A DNA stretch of 11,169 bases from Clostridium sp. CAG:169 (lineage in GTDB: Bacteria > Bacillota > Clostridia > Oscillospirales > Ruminococcaceae). The stretch covers positions 25,903 through 37,071 of the forward strand of contig FR880254.1 of assembly GCA_000435195.1 (NCBI GenBank), given 5' to 3'. The notes below the pieces were generated by a model. The model was not told the DNA's origin and ran no database searches. It saw only the letters and a list, made by a program, of their open reading frames with translations. Shown here in pieces: positions 4,329 through 11,169 of this stretch (within the stretch, counting starts at the first letter, position 1; every line of letters starts with the position of its first letter). The position numbers and the translations under genes are program-made.

Positions 4329-7298
4329 TTGATAAAAAACGTAGGAATCGATATTGGCTCGACCACCGTCAAGGTGGTTGTTATGGAAGGCGACCGAGTC
4401 CTTTACCGGGTTTACCAGCGTCATCTGTCGCAGGTGCGTCAGGCGACCCTGAATGCGCTTGAGGGAGCAAAGCAGTTTCTGGACGGACCGTTTCAGGTAG
4501 CCATCTCCGGTTCGGCAGGTCTGGGACTTGCCGAGGATGCCGGCATCGACTTTGTACAGGAGGTATTTGCTACCTACAAAACGGTGATGGAGTATGAACC
4601 GGACACCGATGCGGTCATCGAGCTGGGCGGAGAGGATGCCAAGATCATCTTCCTCAGCGGCGGACTGGAAGAGAGGATGAACGGCAGCTGTGCCGGCGGC
4701 ACCGGCGCCTTCATCGACCAGATGGCAACGCTGCTGAATGTGACACCCGAGCAGCTGGACCGGCTGAGCCTGCGCCACGAGCGCATCTACCCGATCGCAT
4801 CGCGCTGTGGAGTTTTTGCCAAGACCGACATCCAGCCGCTGCTCAACCAGGGTGCGCGCAAGGAGGACGTTGCCGCCAGCATCTTCCAGGCGGTGGTCGA
4901 CCAGACGGTGACCGGACTGAGCCAAGGCAGAAAAATCGAAGGCAAGGTGCTGTTTTTGGGCGGACCGCTCTTTTTCTTTCAGGGATTGCAGCAGCGCTTT
5001 GAGCAGACCCTGCGTTTGGCACCGGGCAAGGCAGTCTTTCCCGAGTGGGCGCAGTATTCGGTGGCGTTGGGCGCTGCCATCTACACCCGAGGCTTGCAGA
5101 CGACCTACACCTACGAGCAGTTTACTGAGAAGCTCAAACATGCGGCATCCCGCTCCAAATCCACCCAGTATTTGCAGCCGCTGTTTGCCAATCAGGAGGA
5201 GCACGACCAATTTGTACAGCGCCACAGCCGCGCCAATGTTCCGTGGAAGGACATCACAGGGTATAGCGGGGATGCCTACCTTGGCATCGACTGCGGCTCC
5301 ACCACCACCAAGCTGGTGCTGATGAGCGACCATTATGAGACCCTCTACCGCTATTACAGCTCCAATCAGGGAAATCCGGTGCAGATTGTGCGGGAGCAGC
5401 TGCAAAAAATCTATGAAGCCTGCGGCGACCGGGTCAACATCCGCTATGCGGTGTCCACCGGCTACGGGGAAGAGCTGATCAAGCACGCCTTTCATCTGGA
5501 CGACGGAATCGTGGAAACGATTGCCCACTTTAAAGCTGCCCAGCACTTTGACCCACAGGTGGATTTTATTTTGGATATCGGCGGTCAGGACATCAAATGC
5601 TTTAAAATCAAGGACAATGCCATTGATTCCATCATGCTCAACGAGGCCTGCTCCTCGGGCTGCGGCTCCTTCATCGAAACCTTTGCAAAGTCGATGGGCT
5701 ACACCGCAGAGGAGTTTGCGCGGCTGGGATTATTTTCCCAATACCCGGTCGACTTAGGTTCCCGCTGCACTGTTTTTATGAACTCTTCGGTCAAGCAGGC
5801 ACAGAAGGACGGCGCGGGTGTGGAGGATATTTCAGCAGGACTTTCGATGAGCGTTGTCAAAAATGTTTTATATAAAGTCATCCGCGCGCGGAATGCGGAC
5901 GAGCTGGGCGAACATATCGTGGTGCAGGGAGGAACCTTCCTCAACGATGCCGTTCTGCGCAGCTTTGAAAAGGAAATCGGGCATGACGTCATTCGACCGG
6001 ACATCGCCGGTCTGATGGGAGCCTACGGTGCTGCCATCTACGCAAAGGGAATTTGCCCAAAGGAGCAGACCCGCTCGTCGATGCTCGGCGCACAGCAGCT
6101 GGAAAATTTCCAGCATGAATCCAAGCCGGTGGTCTGCCAGGGCTGCACCAACCACTGTAACCTCACCGTCAACATCTTTGCAGGCGGGGAGCGGTATATT
6201 TCCGGCAACCGCTGCGAAAAGCCGCTGGGATTGGGAAAAGAGCGGCAGCTGCCCGATCTGTACCGCTTTAAGCTGGAGCAGATTCGCACACTCAGTGAGG
6301 ACTGTGCTAAAAGAGCGGCTGCCCACACCGGTAAACGCGGGGTGATTGGGCTGCCGTTGGGACTGAATATGTATGAAAATCTGTTCTTCTGGGAGGCATT
6401 TTTCCGCAACCTGGACTTTGATATTGTGGTATCCGACCTGTCCTCCCGCGCGCTGTATGCCAAAGGGCAGTACTCGGTTCCGTCGGACACCGCCTGCTAT
6501 CCGGCAAAGCTGATGCACGGACATATCGAAAATCTGCTGGACAAAGGGGTCACTACCATCTTTTACCCTTGCATGAGCTACAATTTTGATGAGAGTAAAG
6601 GTGACAACCATTTCAACTGTCCGGTGGTCGCCTACTACCCCGAGCTGCTGGCTTCCAACGTCGAAAAGCTCAAGCAGGTGCGTTATCTTTATCCGTATCT
6701 GGATTTGGCGGAGCGCAAGACCTTCCCGAAAAAAATCTGGCAGGCGCTCAAAGAATATTACCCTGATTTGACCTTACGCGAGGTCAAACGGGCGTCCGAC
6801 TGTGCCTATGAAAGCTACCACCGCCAGCGGGAGCAGGTGAAGGAGGAAGGGCGCAAGGCACTGGAATTTGCACGCCAGAAGGGACTGAAGACCATCATCC
6901 TGTGCGGCAGACCGTACCATGTCGACCCGGAGATCAACCACGGGATCAACCAGCTGATTACCTCGCTGGGACTGGTGGTGGTCACCGAGGACTGCGTAGC
7001 GGATTTGGTGCAGCCGGTGCGTCCCGATGTTCTCAACCAGTGGACCTATCATTCCCGCTTGTACAACGCCGCAGAGTATGTGGTGGAGCACCGCGACTGT
7101 GAACTGGTGCAGCTGGTTTCCTTTGGGTGCGGCATCGACGCCATCACCACCGACGAAGTTTCTGCCATTTTGGCGCGCGGACAGCGGCTGTACACCCAGC
7201 TGAAAATTGATGAAATCAACAATCTGGGTGCGGTGCGCATCCGCATCCGTTCGCTGATTGGCGCAGTAAGAGAGCGCGACGCCAACACGCAGCAATAG
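4329..7298 (+). CDS. Acyl-CoA dehydratase activase-related protein (two BadF/BcrA/HgdC-type ATPase domains plus DUF2229-like region)
   Basis: The 989-aa protein has two tandem ASKHA-fold ATPase domains of the HgdC/BadFG/BcrAD family. In HgdC such domains use ATP and a [4Fe-4S] cluster to inject an electron into a 2-hydroxyacyl-CoA dehydratase. Domain 1 (about 1-265) has GIDIGSTTVK, LGGEDAK, SCAGGTGAF (Cys121) and SRCGVFAK (Cys160). Domain 2 (about 315-585) has GIDCGSTTTK, IGGQDIK, ACSSGCGSF (Cys441) and SRCTVF (Cys480). Both cysteine pairs are 39 residues apart, the spacing I recall for the HgdC cluster ligands. A cysteine cluster follows (603, 606, 610, 629), then a DUF2229/HgdB-like region (about 665-960) with SDTACYPAK and FGCG. 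The frame extends upstream to a TTG at 4257, but TTG 4329, with AGGGGAG at 4318-4324, places GIDIGST at the usual N-terminal position. The substrate is unknown; proteins of this architecture lack an assigned reaction as far as I know. Confidence 0.88.
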   Translation: MIKNVGIDIGSTTVKVVVMEGDRVLYRVYQRHLSQVRQATLNALEGAKQFLDGPFQVAISGSAGLGLAEDAGIDFVQEVFATYKTVMEYEPDTDAVIELGGEDAKIIFLSGGLEERMNGSCAGGTGAFIDQMATLLNVTPEQLDRLSLRHERIYPIASRCGVFAKTDIQPLLNQGARKEDVAASIFQAVVDQTVTGLSQGRKIEGKVLFLGGPLFFFQGLQQRFEQTLRLAPGKAVFPEWAQYSVALGAAIYTRGLQTTYTYEQFTEKLKHAASRSKSTQYLQPLFANQEEHDQFVQRHSRANVPWKDITGYSGDAYLGIDCGSTTTKLVLMSDHYETLYRYYSSNQGNPVQIVREQLQKIYEACGDRVNIRYAVSTGYGEELIKHAFHLDDGIVETIAHFKAAQHFDPQVDFILDIGGQDIKCFKIKDNAIDSIMLNEACSSGCGSFIETFAKSMGYTAEEFARLGLFSQYPVDLGSRCTVFMNSSVKQAQKDGAGVEDISAGLSMSVVKNVLYKVIRARNADELGEHIVVQGGTFLNDAVLRSFEKEIGHDVIRPDIAGLMGAYGAAIYAKGICPKEQTRSSMLGAQQLENFQHESKPVVCQGCTNHCNLTVNIFAGGERYISGNRCEKPLGLGKERQLPDLYRFKLEQIRTLSEDCAKRAAAHTGKRGVIGLPLGLNMYENLFFWEAFFRNLDFDIVVSDLSSRALYAKGQYSVPSDTACYPAKLMHGHIENLLDKGVTTIFYPCMSYNFDESKGDNHFNCPVVAYYPELLASNVEKLKQVRYLYPYLDLAERKTFPKKIWQALKEYYPDLTLREVKRASDCAYESYHRQREQVKEEGRKALEFARQKGLKTIILCGRPYHVDPEINHGINQLITSLGLVVVTEDCVADLVQPVRPDVLNQWTYHSRLYNAAEYVVEHRDCELVQLVSFGCGIDAITTDEVSAILARGQRLYTQLKIDEINNLGAVRIRIRSLIGAVRERDANTQQ

Positions 7299-7450
7299 TT
7301 GCCTGGGAGCGTAAATGAAAATGCGTATTTTTTGCCGGGAGTAAACACCATCCGGCAACCACACGCAGGTAGTGTGGATTGAAATGCACAGCTGTTTCTG
7401 CAAAGATAAGCACCACTTGGTGCCTGTACGCAGGGAGCGTGAATGGAAAT
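7288..7450 (+). repeat. Three degenerate CRISPR-like repeats in the gap between the two dehydratase-family genes
   Basis: Three related segments of about 35 nt end at 7322, 7385 and 7450, giving periods of 63 and 65 nt. Their last 22 nt read GCCTGGGAGCGTAAATGAAAAT, in two parts GCCTGGGAGCG and TAAATGAAAAT; the second ends GTGTGGATTGAAAT; the third ends GGAGCGTGAATGGAAAT. The common end GGAGCGTGGATTGAAAT resembles type I-C CRISPR repeats. The third copy (7416-7450) also keeps a palindrome-like left half. Intervening 28-30-nt segments are unlike each other. Copies differ at many positions, the first overlaps the stop codon of the upstream gene, and no cas gene is in the window, so this would be a decayed remnant. 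Chance or another repeat family is possible. The rest of the 251-nt gap (7451-7549) shows no gene I can support. Confidence 0.35.
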
Positions 7451-7549
7451 CTTTACCGGAGGACGACTTGAAAATCACATCCGGCAGATTTTAAACTGCT
7501 GTCCGGCGTTTGATTTGCATATTTTGCATAAAGGAGGTTGGAGTTTATT

Positions 7550-8944
7550 ATGGAACCAATCAAAAAGGTGCCCTTTACCAAGGAGATGAAGAGCACCCAT
7601 ACCATCCTGATTCCGACAATGCTGCCGATTCACTTTAAAATTTTGGGAAATGTCCTGGAAAATTATGGATACCACATCAAAATATTGGACAACTGCGGAC
7701 CGCAGGTGATTGAACAGGGACTGAAAAATGTCCACAACGACACCTGCTATCCGGCGCAGCTGGTCATCGGACAGATGATCGACGCTTTGGAGCACTGTGA
7801 GCTGCCGCTGGACAAGGTGGCTTTGCTGATTACCCAGACCGGCGGAGGCTGCCGCGCCTCCAACTACATCTACCTGCTGCGCAAGGCGCTGAACAAGTGC
7901 GGCTACGGCGATATACCGGTCATCTCGGCAAGCTTTATCAAAAGCGAGCAGTCGGGAGGCTTTTCCCTGCCGCTGACCATGCTGCTACAGGCGCTCTACG
8001 GGGTGCTGTGCGGCGATTTGATTATGACCTTGTACAACCAGTGCATCCCGTATGAAAAACAGCAGGGAGCCAGCCAGCAGGCGGTGGAGGAGAGCATCCT
8101 TTGGGCAGAAAAGCTGTTCTGCAAAAAACTGCTGCGCTGGAAGGAGGTCTCCGAGCTGATGGTGCGCATCATCAAACGCTTTGATCGGGTGGAGCGCAGC
8201 GATGAGGAGAAGATCAAGGTCGGCGTGGTCGGAGAGATTTATGTCAAATACTCTCCGCTGGGAAACAACAACCTGGAGGAGTTTTTGCTGTCGGAGGGCT
8301 GTGAGGTGGTCTGCCCGGGTCTGTTCGATTTCCTGCTCTACTGCACCCATAACTCGGAATATGACTGTCAGCTGTACGGCATCGGCAAAGCCAAAGCAGC
8401 GGTCATGCGCCGGGTCAACCGCTTTTTGCGCGGTCGCAAGAGCGATATGATCCACCTGATTGAACAAAACAGCAGCTTCCAGCCGCCCTGTCCCTTTGAA
8501 AGCACCATCGAATCTGCCAAGGGTTATATCGGCAACGGTGTGAAGATGGGGGAAGGCTGGCTGCTGACCGCTGAGATGGTCGAACTGATTCAGCACTACA
8601 AGGTAAACAACATCGTCTGCACCCAGCCGTTTGGCTGTCTGCCCAACCACATCTGCGGCAAGGGTGTGATGCGTGTCATCAAGGAGAAGAATCCGCAGGC
8701 GAACATCGTAGCGGTGGACTATGATTCCAGTGCATCCAAGGTCAACCAGCAGAACCGCATCAAGCTGATGCTGGCAAATGCAAGACTGATGGAGCAACAG
8801 AAGACCCAGCCGCCCAGGGAAGTAAAGGTATACGCAGAAAAAACGCAGCCGACCGATAGCGGCAAACAGGAAAAACTGCCACTGGCAGCCAGCGCAGTCG
8901 ACCCTCTGGAGGAGGAAGAACAGCTGGCGGTGCAAAACGGATAA
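7550..8944 (+). CDS. 2-hydroxyacyl-CoA dehydratase D-component-like protein (HgdB/BcrC family)
   Basis: The 464-aa product resembles the C-terminal part of large fused activase/dehydratase proteins and the HgdB/BcrC family that binds [4Fe-4S] clusters. Seen directly: IPTMLPIHFKILGNVL near the N-terminus, NDTCYPAQLVIGQ (Cys66), TQTGGGCRASNY (Cys101), and TQPFGCLPNHICGKG (Cys363, Cys369, with Cys357 just before). These are candidate cluster ligands. Residues from about 415 onward form a polar tail ending in an acidic run, outside the conserved core. ATG 7550 is preceded by AAGGAGG (7531-7537) at 12 nt; a TTG at 7538 directly abuts that site and is rejected. It lies 251 nt after the activase-related gene on the same strand, with no terminator seen, so the pair probably works as an electron-donor/acceptor system. 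Substrate unknown. Confidence 0.87.
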   Translation: MEPIKKVPFTKEMKSTHTILIPTMLPIHFKILGNVLENYGYHIKILDNCGPQVIEQGLKNVHNDTCYPAQLVIGQMIDALEHCELPLDKVALLITQTGGGCRASNYIYLLRKALNKCGYGDIPVISASFIKSEQSGGFSLPLTMLLQALYGVLCGDLIMTLYNQCIPYEKQQGASQQAVEESILWAEKLFCKKLLRWKEVSELMVRIIKRFDRVERSDEEKIKVGVVGEIYVKYSPLGNNNLEEFLLSEGCEVVCPGLFDFLLYCTHNSEYDCQLYGIGKAKAAVMRRVNRFLRGRKSDMIHLIEQNSSFQPPCPFESTIESAKGYIGNGVKMGEGWLLTAEMVELIQHYKVNNIVCTQPFGCLPNHICGKGVMRVIKEKNPQANIVAVDYDSSASKVNQQNRIKLMLANARLMEQQKTQPPREVKVYAEKTQPTDSGKQEKLPLAASAVDPLEEEEQLAVQNG

Positions 8945-8948
8945 GAAT

Positions 8949-8976
8949 GGACTGCCTCCCCTTCGCGGAGCAGTCC
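8949..8976 (+). other. Intergenic hairpin between the dehydratase-like and membrane-protein genes
   Basis: GGACTG (8949-8954) pairs with CAGTCC (8971-8976), and CTCC (8956-8959) continues with GGAG (8967-8970) after a single-base bulge, leaving a 7-nt loop. No U-tract follows, so it does not look like an intrinsic terminator. It may affect mRNA stability or processing between the two genes. Confidence 0.5.
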
Positions 8977-9015
8977 GGCGGGAAAAAGAGATTGAGGGTA
9001 TAAGGAGGAGATCGC

Positions 9016-9921
9016 TTGCAGCAGGTCTGTAACATCTTTTTGCAGTTTTTGGCGTACAGCTTTCTGGGATGGACGTGCGAAACCATCTACTGCTCCATCG
9101 GACAGGGAAAGTTTGTCAACCGCGGATTCCTAAACGGACCGTTGTGCCCGGTCTATGGATTTGGCGCGATGGCGGTGCTGGTTTTTCTGCGCCCGATCCA
9201 AAATAACATTCCGCTATTGTTTCTTTGCGGAATGTTGGTGACCAGCGTCATCGAGTACATCACCGGCTATCTGCTGGAAAAACTGTTTGCAACCAAGTGG
9301 TGGGACTATTCCACCTACCGATTTAATATCCACGGCAGGGTCTGCCTGCGCAATTCGCTGATGTTCGGCGTGCTCAGTGTGGTGGCAGCGCGGGTGGTGG
9401 ACCCGGTGGTGCGGGGAGCCATCGTTTCGCTGCCCTTCTGGGCATCGGTCAGCATGAGCGCGGTGCTGCTGGTCATCCTGCTGGTGGACCTTGTGCTCAC
9501 CGTTCGCACCATTTTGGACATCAACAGCGTTCTGCGCCAGTTCCATCAGCTGGTCGAACAGGCGAAGCTGGATACCGCAGAGTATCTGAGGCAGAGCCAT
9601 CAGGAATTCCAGCAGCGCTTTGACCAGTATCAGTTGAATGCGGAGCTTGGCAGGATGGAGCTGATGGACTACATTGAGCAGGTAAAAGCCGAGCGTGCCG
9701 AGCGCCGCGCAGAAAAGCGCGAGGAGCTGCTGGAAAAGCTGGAATCCGGTCAGAAGGAGATTGCCCGCCGCATGGAGTCCAGAATCAGCGAGCTTTCTGT
9801 CAAGAACCGCTTTCTCCGCAAACGATTGCTGGATGCCTTCCCGAATATGCGCTCCATCCGGTACGAAACCGGCTTGGACCGCTTGAAGGAAGAGGTCAAG
9901 CAGAAAAAGAACAAGAAGTAA
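9016..9921 (+). CDS. CmpB-like putative ABC-transporter type membrane protein with charged C-terminal helix
   Basis: This 301-aa protein matches what I recall of the CmpB-like family (Pfam ABC_trans_CmpB, annotated 'putative ABC transporter permease', function unproven). Family-like segments are YSFLGWTCETIY (14-25), FVNRGFLNGPLCPVYGFG (33-50), SVIEYITGYLLEKLF (77-91) and KWWDYSTYRFNIHGRVCL (94-111). Hydrophobic stretches near 5-22, 47-60, 65-85, 113-128 and 140-163 suggest about five membrane segments. Residues 170-301 are hydrophilic, rich in Glu, Lys, Arg and Gln, and probably form a long cytoplasmic helix or coiled coil. The TTG start at 9016 has AAGGAGG (9002-9008) 7 nt upstream; no ATG fits. 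It follows the dehydratase-like gene by 71 nt and ends just before a strong terminator, so it is likely the last gene of that operon. No ATPase partner is present here. Confidence 0.8.
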   Translation: MQQVCNIFLQFLAYSFLGWTCETIYCSIGQGKFVNRGFLNGPLCPVYGFGAMAVLVFLRPIQNNIPLLFLCGMLVTSVIEYITGYLLEKLFATKWWDYSTYRFNIHGRVCLRNSLMFGVLSVVAARVVDPVVRGAIVSLPFWASVSMSAVLLVILLVDLVLTVRTILDINSVLRQFHQLVEQAKLDTAEYLRQSHQEFQQRFDQYQLNAELGRMELMDYIEQVKAERAERRAEKREELLEKLESGQKEIARRMESRISELSVKNRFLRKRLLDAFPNMRSIRYETGLDRLKEEVKQKKNKK

Positions 9922-9932
9922 GAGCCGCTTGG

Positions 9933-9969
9933 ACAGCCTTTCTCGTTTGGGAAAGGCTGTTTTCTTTTT
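9933..9969 (+). terminator. Intrinsic terminator after the membrane-protein gene
   Basis: ACAGCCTTTC (9933-9942) and GAAAGGCTGT (9951-9960) form a perfect 10-bp stem with an 8-nt loop, followed by TTTCTTTTT (9961-9969). It begins 11 nt after the stop codon of the CmpB-like gene and should end the activase operon. Confidence 0.93.
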
Positions 9970-10020
9970 GGTAAAAAAGAATTTTTAGGTGTCTATGTGT
10001 ATACAAAAGAAAAAACGCAG

Positions 10021-10049
10021 TTGCCTTTTAAAGGCGAATATATTATAAT
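10021..10049 (+). promoter_or_regulatory. Probable promoter of the sigma-factor gene, with palindrome at the -35
   Basis: TTGCCT (10021-10026, 4/6 of the -35 consensus) and an exact TATAAT (10044-10049) are 17 nt apart. A 13-bp palindrome, GCCTTT-T-AAAGGC (10023-10035), overlaps the -35 and could be an operator. The site lies between the terminator at 9969 and the sigma-factor start, giving a leader of about 180 nt. Confidence 0.6.
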
Positions 10050-10055
10050 AATGCT

Positions 10056-10235
10056 ACAAATGGCGTTTGATATGCCGGTTGAAAAGCAGACCGACGGTGC
10101 CCGTTTGCCGCAGACGAACTGCCGGAAAAACAGGGCAGGGCTCTTTTTGTATTGTTTATTTTTGTGGAAATTTTTTACGGGGACGCAATAATTTGCAGCC
10201 TCCCCGACACTAATTTTATGACGGGTGGTGTAGAG
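10056..10235 (+). promoter_or_regulatory. Long 5' leader of the sigma-factor gene with hairpin
   Basis: No gene is seen here. CGGGGA (10178-10183) pairs with TCCCCG (10201-10206), and inside it GCAA (10185-10188) pairs with TTGC (10193-10196) around a TAAT loop, making a compound hairpin 30 nt before the GTG start. Further upstream, CGTTTG and CAGACG can form a small stem. No terminator-like U-tract follows the compound hairpin. Function unknown. Confidence 0.4.
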
Positions 10236-10775
10236 GTGAAATTAGACACAGCATTGGTGCTGGAGGCTCAGAAGGGGAGCCAGGAGGGCTTTACGCGGCT
10301 TTATGAAGCAGTAGCTCCCTCTTTGTACCGGACAGCGTTATACACCCTGGGAAACAGCCATGATGCAGAGGACGTTGTTTCCGAAACCTTTATCGAAGCG
10401 TATCGGGGACTGGGTGCTTTGCGCGACCCACAGGCATTTGTTCCGTGGATTTACCGCATTCTTTCGGCAAGATGCAATCGAAAGATACGGGAGTATGTGC
10501 GTGCGCGCAATCAAACGGACATCGACCAGATGCTGGAGCTTCCGGGAGAGCAGAACGAATTTTCGGAAACGGTGCTGGAGCGCACCGATCTGCTCCATGC
10601 GCTGGGACAGCTGGCAGCAGAGGAAAAGCAAATTGTGATCCTGTCGGTCATCGAAGGATACACAGCAAAGGAGATTGCCGCTATCGTCGGCAGCCCGCAG
10701 GGAACGGTGAGTTCCAAACTGTTTCGGGCATTTAAAAAGATGAGAAAACATTTGGAAGGAGGGAAGCAGAGTTGA
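10236..10775 (+). CDS. ECF-type RNA polymerase sigma factor
   Basis: The 179-aa protein has the two domains of an extracytoplasmic-function sigma factor. Region 2 (about 10-80) contains DAEDVVSETFIEAYRGL (43-59) and DPQAFVPWIYRIL, which bind core polymerase and the -10. Region 4 (about 118-173) contains EGYTAKEIAAIVGSPQGTVSSKL, a helix-turn-helix for the -35, ending in a basic helix KKMRKHL. Length is typical. The frame is open upstream to 10152 and has an ATG at 10218, but neither has a ribosome binding site; GTG 10236 has GGTGG (10224-10228) 7 nt upstream and gives MKLDTALVLEAQKGS, a normal ECF N-terminus. The weak site suggests modest translation. It overlaps the next gene by 4 bp (TTGA), the usual layout for a sigma factor and its anti-sigma factor. 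The target regulon cannot be told from this window. Confidence 0.9.
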   Translation: MKLDTALVLEAQKGSQEGFTRLYEAVAPSLYRTALYTLGNSHDAEDVVSETFIEAYRGLGALRDPQAFVPWIYRILSARCNRKIREYVRARNQTDIDQMLELPGEQNEFSETVLERTDLLHALGQLAAEEKQIVILSVIEGYTAKEIAAIVGSPQGTVSSKLFRAFKKMRKHLEGGKQS

Positions 10776-11169
10776 CAGAGAAAAAGATGAATCCCGACCG
10801 GGAGCTGACACCGGAAGAACAGCAGCAACTGGAGGGGGAAGAGCAGTTTTTTAAACAGCAGTTTTCATCGCTCCCCAGCCCAAAGCTTCCCGGCAGTTTA
10901 AGTGCACAGGCAATGTGGGAAAAAATCTGTGCGGGAGAAGGGGACCACCAGATCACGGTAGACCCCACACAGATGGAGCCACCGGCTCCGCAAAAGCCCG
11001 AAGGAAAGGTGCTTGACTTTCCGGGCAGCCACAAAACAGAGGAAAAACCAAAACGAAATCTGACGGTCCATCGTCGCCGTTGGGCAATCGCCTGTACCCT
11101 GGTGCTGGTGGTCGGGCTGTCCGCAGCCTATTGGAAATGGCAAAGACCGATGGAGCAGATGAAGGATAT
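10772..11169 (+). CDS. Probable membrane anti-sigma factor, N-terminal part (cut by window edge)
   Basis: The frame opens with TTG at 10772-10774, inside the sigma-factor stop (TTGA overlap), with AGGAGG (10757-10762) 9 nt upstream. An in-frame ATG at codon 6 is a weaker choice. The 132 visible residues comprise a hydrophilic Glu/Gln/Pro-rich N-terminal region (1-95), a basic patch (KRNLTVHRRR, 94-103), and one membrane segment (about 104-121, WAIACTLVLVVGLSAAYW), then the window ends. Basic residues before the segment predict a cytoplasmic N-terminus, as expected of an anti-sigma factor. No zinc-binding HxxxCxxC motif is seen, so it is not a ZAS-type anti-sigma factor. The stretch LPGSLSAQAMWEKI vaguely recalls N-termini of Clostridial RsgI-like or beta-propeller membrane proteins paired with ECF factors; that is a guess. 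The function rests mainly on gene context and topology. Confidence 0.7.
   Translation, partial: MTEKKMNPDRELTPEEQQQLEGEEQFFKQQFSSLPSPKLPGSLSAQAMWEKICAGEGDHQITVDPTQMEPPAPQKPEGKVLDFPGSHKTEEKPKRNLTVHRRRWAIACTLVLVVGLSAAYWKWQRPMEQMKD

Noticed and set aside
4137..5546. Long open frame (469 codons) on the minus strand
   Set aside because: It is antisense to the first ATPase domains of the activase gene and covers that gene's promoter region and leader; the peptide has no recognisable motif, while the plus frame has clear family motifs.
7443..7589. Small frame of 48 codons with GGGAG upstream, overlapping the start of the dehydratase-like gene
   Set aside because: The spacing to GGGAG is acceptable, but the translation has no recognisable features, overlaps the strong ribosome site of the next gene, and the upstream GGGAG is part of the repeat unit.
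8949..8976. Terminator between the dehydratase-like and CmpB-like genes
   Set aside because: The hairpin is sound but is followed by GGCGGGAAAAAG rather than a U-tract.

Overview
This window looks like part of the chromosome of an anaerobic Firmicute, most likely a Clostridia/Oscillospiraceae-type gut bacterium. That is an inference from several signs: strong AAGGAGG-type ribosome binding sites, frequent TTG/GTG starts, moderately GC-rich genes between AT-rich spacers, a Thermotoga-type DAHP synthase, and oxygen-sensitive 2-hydroxyacyl-CoA dehydratase-like proteins. No genus is claimed.

Left arm, minus strand (1-3966): a shikimate-pathway operon transcribed right to left in the order DAHP synthase (aroF), 3-dehydroquinate synthase (aroB), EPSP synthase (aroA) and chorismate synthase (aroC, cut by the window edge). 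These catalyse steps 1, 2, 6 and 7 of chorismate synthesis; aroD, aroE and aroK are not in the window. Upstream of aroF is a complete control region: a TTGACA-17-TATATT promoter, a ribosome binding site, a previously unlisted 44-codon leader peptide with ten Phe/Tyr codons in a 17-codon stretch, a candidate antiterminator pairing, and a 12-bp intrinsic terminator just before aroF. It reads as classical ribosome-mediated attenuation of the aro operon by charged tRNA-Phe and tRNA-Tyr, and is the most interesting signal in the window.

Centre, plus strand (4099-9969): a perfect-consensus promoter (TTGACA-17-TATAAT) and a roughly 195-nt leader with several possible hairpins drive a 989-aa protein carrying two tandem BadF/BcrA/HgdC-type ATPase domains and a DUF2229-like region. 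A 464-aa HgdB/BcrC-like dehydratase-component protein follows, then a CmpB-like membrane protein with a charged C-terminal helix, and a strong terminator. In many Firmicutes the first two are, to my knowledge, one polypeptide of about 1,400 residues; here they are split. The 251-nt gap between them holds three degenerate repeats spaced 63 and 65 nt apart whose 3' ends resemble type I-C CRISPR repeats.

Right arm, plus strand (9970-11169): a promoter and leader, an ECF-type sigma factor (179 aa), and, overlapping it by 4 bp, the start of a single-pass membrane protein that is probably its anti-sigma factor. This last gene runs off the window.
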